Source: Candidatus Latescibacterota bacterium (GTDB taxonomy: Bacteria > Latescibacterota > UBA2968). Taken from it: a stretch of 64,000 nt of DNA. Where the stretch lies: the NCBI GenBank assembly GCA_022824945.1, contig JAJDYX010000023.1, positions 1 to 64,000 of the forward strand, in the 5' to 3' direction. Below the pieces are notes generated by a model, which saw only the letters and a list, made by a program, of their open reading frames with translations, was not told where the DNA came from and did not search any database. Below, piece by piece: positions 55,439 to 64,000 of the stretch (positions are counted from its first letter, which is position 1; every line of letters starts with the position of its first letter). The translations under genes and the position numbers were made by a program.

Positions 55439-57406
55439 TCAAAAATACAAACTGTGTCCATGTCCGCGAAACCACAACGCATCGATAATGAACGATACGC
55501 CAGCGCCGGAAAAGTGCCCCACGACAAGACCGATAAAAAAGGGCTTTGCGCCGTTGTAAAGCATCAAACCGCCAAAGCGAATCAAAAGTGTTTTAACCGC
55601 CCAGGCAACAAATAGCGACAACAGGGTCCATCGCACTTGTCCCACAGAAGCAATTGAGAACCCGATGGGATGCAAGCGCCACCAGGCGAACCGATGGCGC
55701 AAATACGTCAGCAACACCGTCACGAGCGCGCCAATGCCCAAAAATGCAAAATGACCAACTTTGAGCGTCTCTGCCGCCTTAATTTTCGCCACAACCGTAT
55801 CATAAGGCACCTGTCCCCCACGGCGAAAGACCCACTCGCCAAAATTGTACGCGCCCGAAGCATACGCCAGCTTGAGTGAAAAATAAAACGACACGATCAG
55901 ACTGATACCCAGTGCCAAACCAACTACGGAGAGATAAACACCTTGAGGAAATCGACGCTCGCTGTGTACGCGTGCGGCATTCGCGCCAAAAGGCATAAAT
56001 GTGGCAATGGGGTCGCACGCCCACCCGTAAGACAACCCCAGCCCCGTCATCGTTGAACCCGTCAAATCTGCCGGTCCAATTAAATGCATCGCATAAGCCT
56101 GCGGCACGAGCGGACCCCGCACAAAAACCAGTCCCCCTTCAATGACAATGCGCGTCAGACCCAGATAAAGCGTAATAACCGCAAAAAGAAGCAGCAAAGC
56201 CACACCGGGGTGGATGCCAATGCGCGTCAACCAGAAAAGAATGTACACAACCCCGAGCGCAATCCCTATCAGCGCTGTGCGATATTTCATAATCTCATCG
56301 CGATCTGAAACGCCATTGTCCTTTCCCAACGCGGTTCGCCACACCCCGCGCAAATGTTCGCGCGCAACCCAAATACCGCCCAGTACAATCGCCACAAACG
56401 CCCCAAACCCCTGCCATCCCAGCGCTGCTGGACTAACCGAATAAACCTCTGATGTACCAATGGTAAACCCCGTGCGATTAAACAGCGCGATCTCAGCCAT
56501 ATTAAACAAGTTGAAGAACCACACACTGAAAATCACATCCACATTGACAAAATACGTAATCCCCACCAGAGGTAGCGAGAAATTTGACGAAATACCCGGC
56601 CAGACCTGTCCGCCCGGAATGCTCAATCGAATAGCGGGAATACTCGGCCAGGCCTCAAAAAAATAACCTGGCACATTCCACGCAATTTTGCCAGCGGCAA
56701 TGGCAAAGCCAATCCAGAACAATCGGCTACGCATAAATTTCGGCAAAATCCGACCATCTTCGGCGCCATCCATCATCGCCAACGGCACATCAACCAGAGG
56801 AAAATTCAGCCGCTCTTTATCTACCCACTGCTTGCGAAATACCGCAATGAGACAAGTGCAAAGCGTCAGTGTTGCGACAATCACCGATCCCCACCAGAAC
56901 AGCGGCATAACCCACACACCCCACGGGATTTTCGCGCCTGGCGGCAACCCCTCAAAAAACCATGCCACTGCGCGTCCACCTCCAGGTACAGCCCAGAGAG
57001 GCACATGGTCGTGTATAAATTCGCCCCAACCATTTTCCGTTGTCGCAAAATAAAAGGGCGAAGCCGACACCGAAATCACATAACCGGTCACCCCATAAGT
57101 GGGCACCGATACCGCCGCCAAAAGCATCGTATAGACCACGCCCAATTCATCGCCCGTCAATCCCCCCTCGCGCTTCACTGTCTTCAAAACCGGGTTCAAA
57201 ACCACAACCACAAAAATGAACAGCGCCGCTAAACCCAGTGGAAAATAATTGGTCGTCAACAGCGTAGATCGCACAATCCACTCGGAAAACGGCGCCAACA
57301 GATTCACCGCAATAACGACCAGCACCCCAACCATCAATGCTTTTGGCGTCATGATATGCCGCTGCCGGCCAACCTCTATTTCTCGGGAAAAGTCTCTCGT
57401 AGCCAC
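55439..57406 (-). CDS. Polytopic membrane protein, DUF6785/DUF6784 (OPT-like) family
   Basis: ~655 aa, many TM segments; LTRIVIEGGLVFVRGPLVPQAYAMHLIGPADLTGSTMTGLGLSYGWACD. Confidence 0.78.
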   Translation of the reverse strand: MATRDFSREIEVGRQRHIMTPKALMVGVLVVIAVNLLAPFSEWIVRSTLLTTNYFPLGLAALFIFVVVVLNPVLKTVKREGGLTGDELGVVYTMLLAAVSVPTYGVTGYVISVSASPFYFATTENGWGEFIHDHVPLWAVPGGGRAVAWFFEGLPPGAKIPWGVWVMPLFWWGSVIVATLTLCTCLIAVFRKQWVDKERLNFPLVDVPLAMMDGAEDGRILPKFMRSRLFWIGFAIAAGKIAWNVPGYFFEAWPSIPAIRLSIPGGQVWPGISSNFSLPLVGITYFVNVDVIFSVWFFNLFNMAEIALFNRTGFTIGTSEVYSVSPAALGWQGFGAFVAIVLGGIWVAREHLRGVWRTALGKDNGVSDRDEIMKYRTALIGIALGVVYILFWLTRIGIHPGVALLLLFAVITLYLGLTRIVIEGGLVFVRGPLVPQAYAMHLIGPADLTGSTMTGLGLSYGWACDPIATFMPFGANAARVHSERRFPQGVYLSVVGLALGISLIVSFYFSLKLAYASGAYNFGEWVFRRGGQVPYDTVVAKIKAAETLKVGHFAFLGIGALVTVLLTYLRHRFAWWRLHPIGFSIASVGQVRWTLLSLFVAWAVKTLLIRFGGLMLYNGAKPFFIGLVVGHFSGAGVSFIIDALWFRGHGHSLYF

Positions 57407-57535
57407 TGGCGCATTTCTCTGGGCGAATTCAATAAAATTGTTTCACTTCAATTTGAAAAAATCTCGAAACTCTTAAGATAAAAACGAGTCTAATTCTTTA
57501 CCTTACTGTTACCCATAGTTATAAAGGAGACAGCC

Positions 57536-58366
57536 ATGACCTCGCGCCTAATTTTTATTCTTGCTGCGTTGTTCACACTCCCGACCAGTGCCGCGGAAAA
57601 ACGCGAAGAAACCGTCGAATACACCCTCGATTTTACTCCTGGCAAAAAACTCTCTGTACACGCCCGCAACGGCGGAATCACGCTTAAAACCTGGGCGCGC
57701 GATCAAGTCTTTGTCCGCGCCGTAAAAAAAGCAGAAGCGAGTAGTGGAGAAGAGGCCGAAGAAATGCTCGAAACCACCGCCATCGAAATTAAAGAAAGGG
57801 ATAGCGGTATCGAGATTCGCACCCGACACCCCGACAACAAGTGGAAAATATTTAAGAACTGGAATATAAGCGTAAACTATACGGTTACAGTCCCCCAAAG
57901 CGTGCGCCTGGACCTCGAGACAGTCAACGGAAGTATTTCTGTCCCCTCGACCACGGGCAATGTGAAAAGCGAAACAGTGAACGGAAGTATCAAAATCAAT
58001 GGCACGCGCGGCACAATCGATGCCGAAACCGTGAATGGCAAAATCAATCTCACTGAGATTATCGGCGGTGTAAATGCCGAAATTGTGAACGGTAGTATTG
58101 AAATCGCAATTGTCGAACAAATACAGGACAACATTCGTGCAGAAGCCGTAAACGGAGGGTTGACACTGTCCCTTCCCTCAGAATTTCAGGGTCACATTCA
58201 GGCAAAAAGTACGATAGGCCATATTGATACAGAATTTCCAATTGAAGTCAAAGGACGCGTTAGCGGACGCATTAGCAAGTCCATCCGTGGCAACCTCAAT
58301 GGCGGAAAGGGCCCGAATATTAGACTCCAAACCCTCAACGGCGGCATCGACATCAAACAGCTATAA
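57536..58366 (+). CDS. DUF4097-type beta-repeat secreted protein
   Basis: Signal peptide; repeated ETVNGSI/AETVNGKI/AEIVNGSI/AEAVNGGL units. Confidence 0.8.
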   Translation: MTSRLIFILAALFTLPTSAAEKREETVEYTLDFTPGKKLSVHARNGGITLKTWARDQVFVRAVKKAEASSGEEAEEMLETTAIEIKERDSGIEIRTRHPDNKWKIFKNWNISVNYTVTVPQSVRLDLETVNGSISVPSTTGNVKSETVNGSIKINGTRGTIDAETVNGKINLTEIIGGVNAEIVNGSIEIAIVEQIQDNIRAEAVNGGLTLSLPSEFQGHIQAKSTIGHIDTEFPIEVKGRVSGRISKSIRGNLNGGKGPNIRLQTLNGGIDIKQL

Positions 58367-58368
58367 AC

Positions 58369-60558
58369 TTACACCATGTGACCCTCCCGAAGCTCTTGCC
58401 CATATACCCGCACTGTTTGTCCATTTGCGAGAGCTATTTTATTAACCCATCCATCGACCAATTCCATCGCGCCTGCTTCGGCATCGGTCTCCCCATCAGA
58501 AACGCGTATCCACCCTTCGCCAGCTTCTGATTGCACAAAATAAATCTCCCTGTCATCGCGCAATGCAACCCGCCCGGCAATCGCAACGCGCCCATTGTCC
58601 CCCACAGCGGGAATGTATTCCACATGTGCCACAGGAGATTCTCCACCCGCTTTCACGGGATATAAAACATAAGACATCAGTGCGGGACCATCCCCCTCCG
58701 CTTTGAAAATTGCCGTTGGAATGGGTTCGCACTGATAGGGTCCCCCCCGGGGAATCCAACCCTGCACGGTCGGTTCTTCCTGTCCACTTACAATCCGCAC
58801 ATCCATCGGCTTTGTCGAAATGGCATAAATGCCCAGATTGCTCTCCCCCCCACTATTCTTTGTCATAACACCGCGCCCATTCGCCAGCACCTCGGCATCA
58901 TCCGCATCCAGATGAAACATCGCTTCATACGTGTGGGACGCCTCATCCGAGGGCCTGAGAATATCCGTCACAATCCAGAACTCGGGTTTCACAAACAAAA
59001 TCGACCGCGTATGCGTAACCGTCTGATCCCGATCAGGTCCATATCCCAAATCGTAACTCGCCGACGCATAATCGCATTTCTCATTTGAAACCCACGTATG
59101 CGGCAGCGGCTCGGACACCACGTATTCCTCCCGCGATTTCCCACGCTGATTCTGCTCCATCCCATCCACCATCACCGTATTGTGCGCGCGGGTTGACAGC
59201 ACATAAGTGCGCCACTGCGACGAATCATAAGGATAATTCCCCGGATCCACCACATGCACACGACCATGTGCGTACAGCATGATATTCAGCTTGTCTTCGT
59301 GCTGATGCCCATAGCCAAACGGGCCACCGTCAAAAAAGAGATAGAGATCATCCGGTTCCCAGCCCGAACGCATGACAAAATGTCCCGCGTAGGGAAAAGC
59401 ACACGACAGGGTTTGCGGCTTTGTTCCTTCCGCGCGCCCAGAACCCGCCCATTGAAAATCCGTCCGTTCTGGAAAAAACCTGAACCCACCCTGCATGTAG
59501 GGCACAATATCCGTCTGACCGCCGTCATTGAGCGCGGGCAAACGCAAATTGGGCATAGCCAGATACAGATTGTAGTGGTACATCCGCTCCAATTTTGCGA
59601 CATAATCTGCCGGCATGGGCAAATCATTTAACCGCGCAATCGCGAGCGCCATCACAAAATTTCGCAAACTCACCTGATGATACCCGCTCGACAACTCAAT
59701 CTGCGCGCCATCGGGATAAACCTGCTCATCCAATTCCTCATAAAGCGACTGCATTGCAATCTCGCGCCAGCTTGCGGCTTCTTTGAACTCGGGAAACAAT
59801 GCCCCAACGTGATATTGCCCATTGGCCTGCATCGTCTGCCAGTTGCCACCGCGCGGCCAAAGCGTGAGATGCCGCGCGTGTTCGACCATACTCTTCACCA
59901 TCAAACACACATCGTCATCTCCAAATGTTTCAGACGAAAGAAAATAGTAAAACGCCGCAGGCCACGTCTGTCCCATCCGAATCCCACATTCAATCGTGCG
60001 CCAGCAATTCGTGCGATCCGTACTCATCTGGGCATCGTCTTTCCAGGTATTGCCATCTTCACCCACTGGCATCAACACATGTTCAATCCAGTGCCGCATC
60101 TGTCGTCTGAACGCCTCGGCATATTTTTCATCACCCGTCTTCCAATACGCCTGCCCCAGCGTGACCCAAAATGGATGGCGCGACAACTGCCACGTCCATT
60201 CTTTGTAATTAATCGGATCCAATTCCCAATTGATCACATCCCCAAACGCCTCTTCCACATCGCAACTCACCAGCGTATTTGCCGCAATGCGGTCGGCCTT
60301 TTCGAGATCAACATCTCTGATCGCACGATCTCCCACGCGCACCAATTCGACCTCTGCATCCCGATCCTGTGGCTCTGACCGATTTCGCCAATCCGAAAAC
60401 CATCGCGGATGTTCCCGCGTGCGAACGTGTCCTGCAAATGCACGCCGCGCACCCGCCCAGTCTCGCGCCTCTACCGCCCTTTTTACAGCCCTCATATCCG
60501 CACGCGACAAATCGAGCGCCTCAAAAAACGCTTCATCACTCAACCGCGGTCCACTCAT
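58369..60558 (-). CDS. Heparinase II/III family protein (alginate lyase-like)
   Basis: YPDGAQIELSSGYHQVSLRNFVMAL; FFDGGPFGYGHQHEDKLNIMLYAHGRVHVVDPGNYPY; start at MSGPR (ORF to 60591). Confidence 0.9.
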   Translation of the reverse strand: MSGPRLSDEAFFEALDLSRADMRAVKRAVEARDWAGARRAFAGHVRTREHPRWFSDWRNRSEPQDRDAEVELVRVGDRAIRDVDLEKADRIAANTLVSCDVEEAFGDVINWELDPINYKEWTWQLSRHPFWVTLGQAYWKTGDEKYAEAFRRQMRHWIEHVLMPVGEDGNTWKDDAQMSTDRTNCWRTIECGIRMGQTWPAAFYYFLSSETFGDDDVCLMVKSMVEHARHLTLWPRGGNWQTMQANGQYHVGALFPEFKEAASWREIAMQSLYEELDEQVYPDGAQIELSSGYHQVSLRNFVMALAIARLNDLPMPADYVAKLERMYHYNLYLAMPNLRLPALNDGGQTDIVPYMQGGFRFFPERTDFQWAGSGRAEGTKPQTLSCAFPYAGHFVMRSGWEPDDLYLFFDGGPFGYGHQHEDKLNIMLYAHGRVHVVDPGNYPYDSSQWRTYVLSTRAHNTVMVDGMEQNQRGKSREEYVVSEPLPHTWVSNEKCDYASASYDLGYGPDRDQTVTHTRSILFVKPEFWIVTDILRPSDEASHTYEAMFHLDADDAEVLANGRGVMTKNSGGESNLGIYAISTKPMDVRIVSGQEEPTVQGWIPRGGPYQCEPIPTAIFKAEGDGPALMSYVLYPVKAGGESPVAHVEYIPAVGDNGRVAIAGRVALRDDREIYFVQSEAGEGWIRVSDGETDAEAGAMELVDGWVNKIALANGQTVRVYGQELREGHMV

Positions 60559-60729
60559 GTCTTCCTCCAGTTCAATCGCTTGCCTCCACAATACTTTGTA
60601 TCCTCTCTTAAAATATCACAATGACACTGGCCTGCCACTGTTTTCTGAGCAGGACAAACCCCCCGCGCTTTTTTTTTGTATTTACAGTGAGACACACCTA
60701 TATTGCGCCGCACATGAAAGGAGACCGTC

Positions 60730-61527
60730 ATGTTTTGCGACACCGAGAAACGACAGTACAGGAAGCTGGGGTTTTGTATCGTCGATGACGCCGTTGATCC
60801 CGATATGCTAAAACCTCTGTTGGAGGCTGCGATTCGCACGAAAAAAAAGGTGCGTTCAGGCGAAGTGGATTTGTACACCCACCGCTCAGAGGACGGAGAA
60901 CCCTGGGCGATTCGCGGGTTGTTTGCCCCCGAAATGAACGAGCCGATTTTCGCCGAATATCTGATGTCAGAACCCATAATGAAATACGCGCGTGCATTCT
61001 TAGGCACACAGCTACAATTGGGAGGCGCACTCATCTTCACAAACCCATATCAAGCGGATTACGGTTTTGGTTGGCACCGAGATTTTGGGAGTAAAGAACG
61101 CGACGGATCGTATCAGGTAGAAATGGAAATTTTGAATCGTCCTCAAAGGGGCTTGGGGTGGCATCTCGCACTGGTGGATGACTATTGCTTGCAAATTGTG
61201 CCCGGCAGTCATAAAAGGTACCGCACCGCCCACGAGCGCAGGTGCTTGTTAGAAAACCGCCACGACGATATCCCGGGACAATATGCCGTGCCTCTCAAAG
61301 CTGGACAAACCGCATTTTGGACTGGCAATCTGATTCACCGCGGCGTAATGAAAAAGGATGTGGAGAGATTGACCCTATCCGGAAACTGGGGTATGTACTC
61401 AAAGAATGGCAAACCCGGTGAGACAGACCCGCGTCTGAAGTGGATGCTCGCGGACAATGTGCGCGGATTTTTGCCAAAAGAGATGCGCCCATTGTACGAC
61501 CGATGGCGTGTCTTGCAAAAGGGATAG
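60730..61527 (+). CDS. Phytanoyl-CoA dioxygenase (PhyH) family
   Basis: YGFGWHRDFGSKERDG; LQIVPGSHKRYR; TAFWTGNLIHRGVMKKDVERLTLSGNW. Confidence 0.88.
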   Translation: MFCDTEKRQYRKLGFCIVDDAVDPDMLKPLLEAAIRTKKKVRSGEVDLYTHRSEDGEPWAIRGLFAPEMNEPIFAEYLMSEPIMKYARAFLGTQLQLGGALIFTNPYQADYGFGWHRDFGSKERDGSYQVEMEILNRPQRGLGWHLALVDDYCLQIVPGSHKRYRTAHERRCLLENRHDDIPGQYAVPLKAGQTAFWTGNLIHRGVMKKDVERLTLSGNWGMYSKNGKPGETDPRLKWMLADNVRGFLPKEMRPLYDRWRVLQKG

Positions 61528-61657
61528 ACGCCATAGTGAGACATCCCTCTCCCGGTCGAGCTTGTAACTTTTTGTTGAGTCTAACGTCTCATCTTCAGGA
61601 CCTGGCAGGAGGAGTTACCTGCCCGCACTTAGACGCGACAAAGCAAGGAGGATTACA

Positions 61658-62722
61658 ATGCAATTTCGACGATATCTTACTATTTTTGGGGTCATGGCTG
61701 CGCTTGTGAGTTGGCACACAAGTCACGCTGAAAAGTCAGCAAAGGGAGATGAAATGAACGGACAGAGCAAGACATACAATCTCAGCGGATTTACCGGTGT
61801 ATATGCCACTGCTGCTGTTGATATCGAACTCACACAGGGCGATGCCTTCAGTGTAGTGGCCTATACTGAGAGTGGTGATTTCAGCGGACTGGAGCTACGG
61901 ATAGAGGATGGCGTACTTATTGCCACACGCCCCGAAGAGATATGGAAGGGTGAGAAAACATCGAGTTGGCGACGGTTCTTCAGTATAGGGTCGGGTAACA
62001 GGAACATATCGATCAAGAGCGTCAACGGACAGCGTGTGATAAAAATAAATGGCGAGCGCGTACCCACCTACACAGTACGCGTTGCTGCTCCAAAAATTGA
62101 CCGCCTCGGTGCTTCTTCCAGCAGCATTGTAACGGCAAAGGAAATCAAAACCCGCGATCTTGCCATCAAAGCGACCTCATCCAGTAACATCAACGCCAAA
62201 GTCGTGGGTGGCGATGTCTCCGTAGATGCGACCAGCAGTGGAGATGTCGTACTGTCCGGAACTTATGATAATTTGGACATCAAAGCGACCAGCAGCGCCG
62301 ATGTAGTCGTATCGGGAACTTGTGAGAAATTAGACATCAAAGCGTCCAGCAGTGCCGATGTGAAGGCGGGCGAACTCACTTCCCAGCAACTCAGCTTGCG
62401 ATCCACCTCCTCCAGTAATATCAACGCAGAAGTCGTGGGTGGCGATGTCTCCGTAGATGCGACCAGCAGTGGAGATGTCGTACTATCCGGAACTTGTGAT
62501 AATTTGGACATCAAAGCGACCAGTGGTGCCAATGTGAAGGCCAGCGATCTCACCTGTCAGAACGGCAATCTGCGGGCTTCCAGTGGTGCCGATATCACCA
62601 CTATGTTGACTGAAACCGTAAACGCCCATGCCAGTTCTGGGGGCGACATCCTGGTGCGCGGCGGCGCAAAACCAGTTAAAGTGAAAGAATCGAGTGGCGG
62701 CGATGTATCGATCCGAAATTGA
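61658..62722 (+). CDS. DUF2807-type (putative auto-adhesin) secreted beta-repeat protein
   Basis: FTGVYATAAVDIELTQGDAFSVVAYTE...; repeated SSNINAKVVGGDVSVDATSSGDVVLSGT. Confidence 0.82.
   Translation: MQFRRYLTIFGVMAALVSWHTSHAEKSAKGDEMNGQSKTYNLSGFTGVYATAAVDIELTQGDAFSVVAYTESGDFSGLELRIEDGVLIATRPEEIWKGEKTSSWRRFFSIGSGNRNISIKSVNGQRVIKINGERVPTYTVRVAAPKIDRLGASSSSIVTAKEIKTRDLAIKATSSSNINAKVVGGDVSVDATSSGDVVLSGTYDNLDIKATSSADVVVSGTCEKLDIKASSSADVKAGELTSQQLSLRSTSSSNINAEVVGGDVSVDATSSGDVVLSGTCDNLDIKATSGANVKASDLTCQNGNLRASSGADITTMLTETVNAHASSGGDILVRGGAKPVKVKESSGGDVSIRN
62180..62292 (+). repeat. 113-bp intragenic direct repeat, copy 1 (copy 2 at 62411-62523)
   Basis: Near-identical by eye, about 5 mismatches; offset 231 bp = 77 codons. 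Confidence 0.9.
62411..62523 (+). repeat. 113-bp intragenic direct repeat, copy 2
   Basis: Matches 62180-62292. Confidence 0.9.
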
Positions 62723-62742
62723 CCACTTAGAAAGGTGAAAAA

Positions 62743-63606
62743 ATGGCCTCTGTAAAAGACATCTACAAATTTGACGAACTGACCTGGCCCGAAGTAAACG
62801 AAGCGGTGGAAATGGGAAAAATTCCGATTATACCAACCGGCGCAGTCGAACAGCACGGGCATCACTTGCCCTTGAAAGTCGATCATCTGTGTGCCAATGC
62901 CGTAGCAACCGAAGGCGCGCGCTTAAAACCGGAATACAGCCTGGTGCTACCGCCCGTGAGTTATGGCTATGTACATCACGTCATGGATTTCCCTGGCTCG
63001 CTGAACATACACTACGAACACTTCATTCAGTACTTGCTGGACATCTGCAAAAGCCTTGCCTATCACGGCTTTAAGAAAATGATACTCGTCAATGGACACG
63101 GTTCCAACCACAACTTAGTCGAAATGGTCGCCCGGCGCACAATCGTAGAAACAGACGCGAGTTGCGCTTTCTGCTCGTGGTGGCAATTGCTCAAGGTCGA
63201 TCCGGACTTTGACAAAGAATGGCGCGAGAGCGTATTTCCCGGCGGATGTTCGCATGCGGGCGAATTGGAAACATCCATGTTGCTCCACTTGTCTCCGGAA
63301 AGCGTGCGCAAGGATAAAATCAAGAGCGAAATTGCCAGGACCAATAAACGGGGATCCAAATTTGTCTGGACTGATCTGTTCAGCAGAGGGCCCGTGGGCA
63401 TAATTGAATGGACGAGTCAATATACGGATTCGGGCGTGATGGGCGAGGCAGAAAAGGCAACAGCCGAAAAGGGCAAAATCGTGTTTGAAGAGGCGAGCAA
63501 AAATCTGGCGCAATTCGTCGAAGAATATTATCATCAAAAGATTGAATCCCCTACGCAAAAGCAGGCACAAGAACCGACATTTCCATTGTCTTTTACGAGT
63601 CATTAA
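62743..63606 (+). CDS. Creatininase family protein
   Basis: PIIPTGAVEQHGHHLPLKVDHLCAN; ILVNGHGSNHNLVEMVAR; GGCSHAGELETSMLL. Confidence 0.93.
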   Translation: MASVKDIYKFDELTWPEVNEAVEMGKIPIIPTGAVEQHGHHLPLKVDHLCANAVATEGARLKPEYSLVLPPVSYGYVHHVMDFPGSLNIHYEHFIQYLLDICKSLAYHGFKKMILVNGHGSNHNLVEMVARRTIVETDASCAFCSWWQLLKVDPDFDKEWRESVFPGGCSHAGELETSMLLHLSPESVRKDKIKSEIARTNKRGSKFVWTDLFSRGPVGIIEWTSQYTDSGVMGEAEKATAEKGKIVFEEASKNLAQFVEEYYHQKIESPTQKQAQEPTFPLSFTSH

Positions 63607-63624
63607 ATCGAACAAGGAGAAAAT

Positions 63625-64000
63625 ATGAAACTCGCGACTTATTCAGTCGGCGGTAGTGAATCCATTGGCGCAGTCGTCGCAAATGACACGATTGTTGTCG
63701 ATCTCGCAGCAGCGGACAGAGCATTAGCCCAATCGGAAAACCGCGAATCACATCCCTTTTTTACGGATATGCTAACCCTTCTCGAAGCCGGAGCAGAGGG
63801 ACGGTCTGCGGCACAACAGGCTGCGGCTGATGCTGAAAAGCGTTTGAACGGCAAACCAGATGGCGAGACCAGCTTTGCCGTCAGCGACGTCAAATTGCGC
63901 GCACCAGTGCCCAATCCGCACAAATTATTCTGCCTGGCGGGGAATTATCAGGATCACATTGAAGAAGGCGGCACGGCCAAGATGCAAATTCAAGACAAGG
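63625..64000 (+). CDS. Fumarylacetoacetate hydrolase family protein, 3'-truncated by window edge
   Basis: MKLATYSVGGSESIGAVVANDTIVVDL...LRAPVPNPHKLFCLAGNYQDHIEEGG; open to window end, absent from the supplied ORF track. Confidence 0.85.
   Translation, partial: MKLATYSVGGSESIGAVVANDTIVVDLAAADRALAQSENRESHPFFTDMLTLLEAGAEGRSAAQQAAADAEKRLNGKPDGETSFAVSDVKLRAPVPNPHKLFCLAGNYQDHIEEGGTAKMQIQDK

Noticed and set aside
59677-60378. 233-aa plus-strand ORF (and 54387-54773, 53861-54415)
   Set aside because: Opposite strand of the heparinase and sulfatase genes; composition rich in Arg/Pro/His/Ile typical of shadow ORFs
60670-60680. T9 tract before 60730 as an intrinsic terminator
   Set aside because: No convincing GC-rich stem directly before it; upstream CCCCCCGCGC cannot pair locally
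1-64000. tRNA, rRNA, CRISPR arrays, prophage structural genes, intact transposases
   Set aside because: None recognised on reading; a tRNAscan-SE/Infernal run would be needed to exclude small RNAs

Overview
The 64 kb window is almost fully coding. It looks like a chromosome or MAG contig from a heterotrophic bacterium. The gene content resembles Latescibacterota/Poribacteria-like lineages (sulfatases, phytanoyl-CoA dioxygenases, DUF6785-type membrane protein, heparinase, 'DFDGDGxxxFxDFxxF' EF-hand/dockerin-like repeats), but this placement is inference only. I support about 70 CDS. They include five sulfatase-fold hydrolases (the first truncated by the window start), six PhyH-family dioxygenases with intact HxD...H residues, several carbohydrate-active or uronate-type enzymes, and a MsrP-like molybdoenzyme. 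They also include a TonB-dependent receptor, an MrfA/YprA-like helicase, polyprenyl synthetase, transaldolase, and a FAH-family gene cut by the window end. From about 5.6 to 45 kb there is a dense accessory zone: four complete toxin-antitoxin-like modules plus two orphan antitoxin-like genes, and ANT-, APH- and AAC(3)-like genes with a SIR2-like/ArsR pair. No rRNA, tRNA, CRISPR array or intact transposase was recognised. The best leads are: an ECF sigma factor with a ~370-aa C-terminal extension containing two similar winged-helix-like modules; a sulfatase-fold enzyme whose formylglycine Cys is replaced by Thr, in an operon with a polytopic membrane protein and a His-rich mini-membrane protein; a SIR2-like fusion overlapping an ArsR-like gene; a leaderless-looking higBA promoter; a toxin-antitoxin operon with a third gene; and a frameshifted HIT gene.
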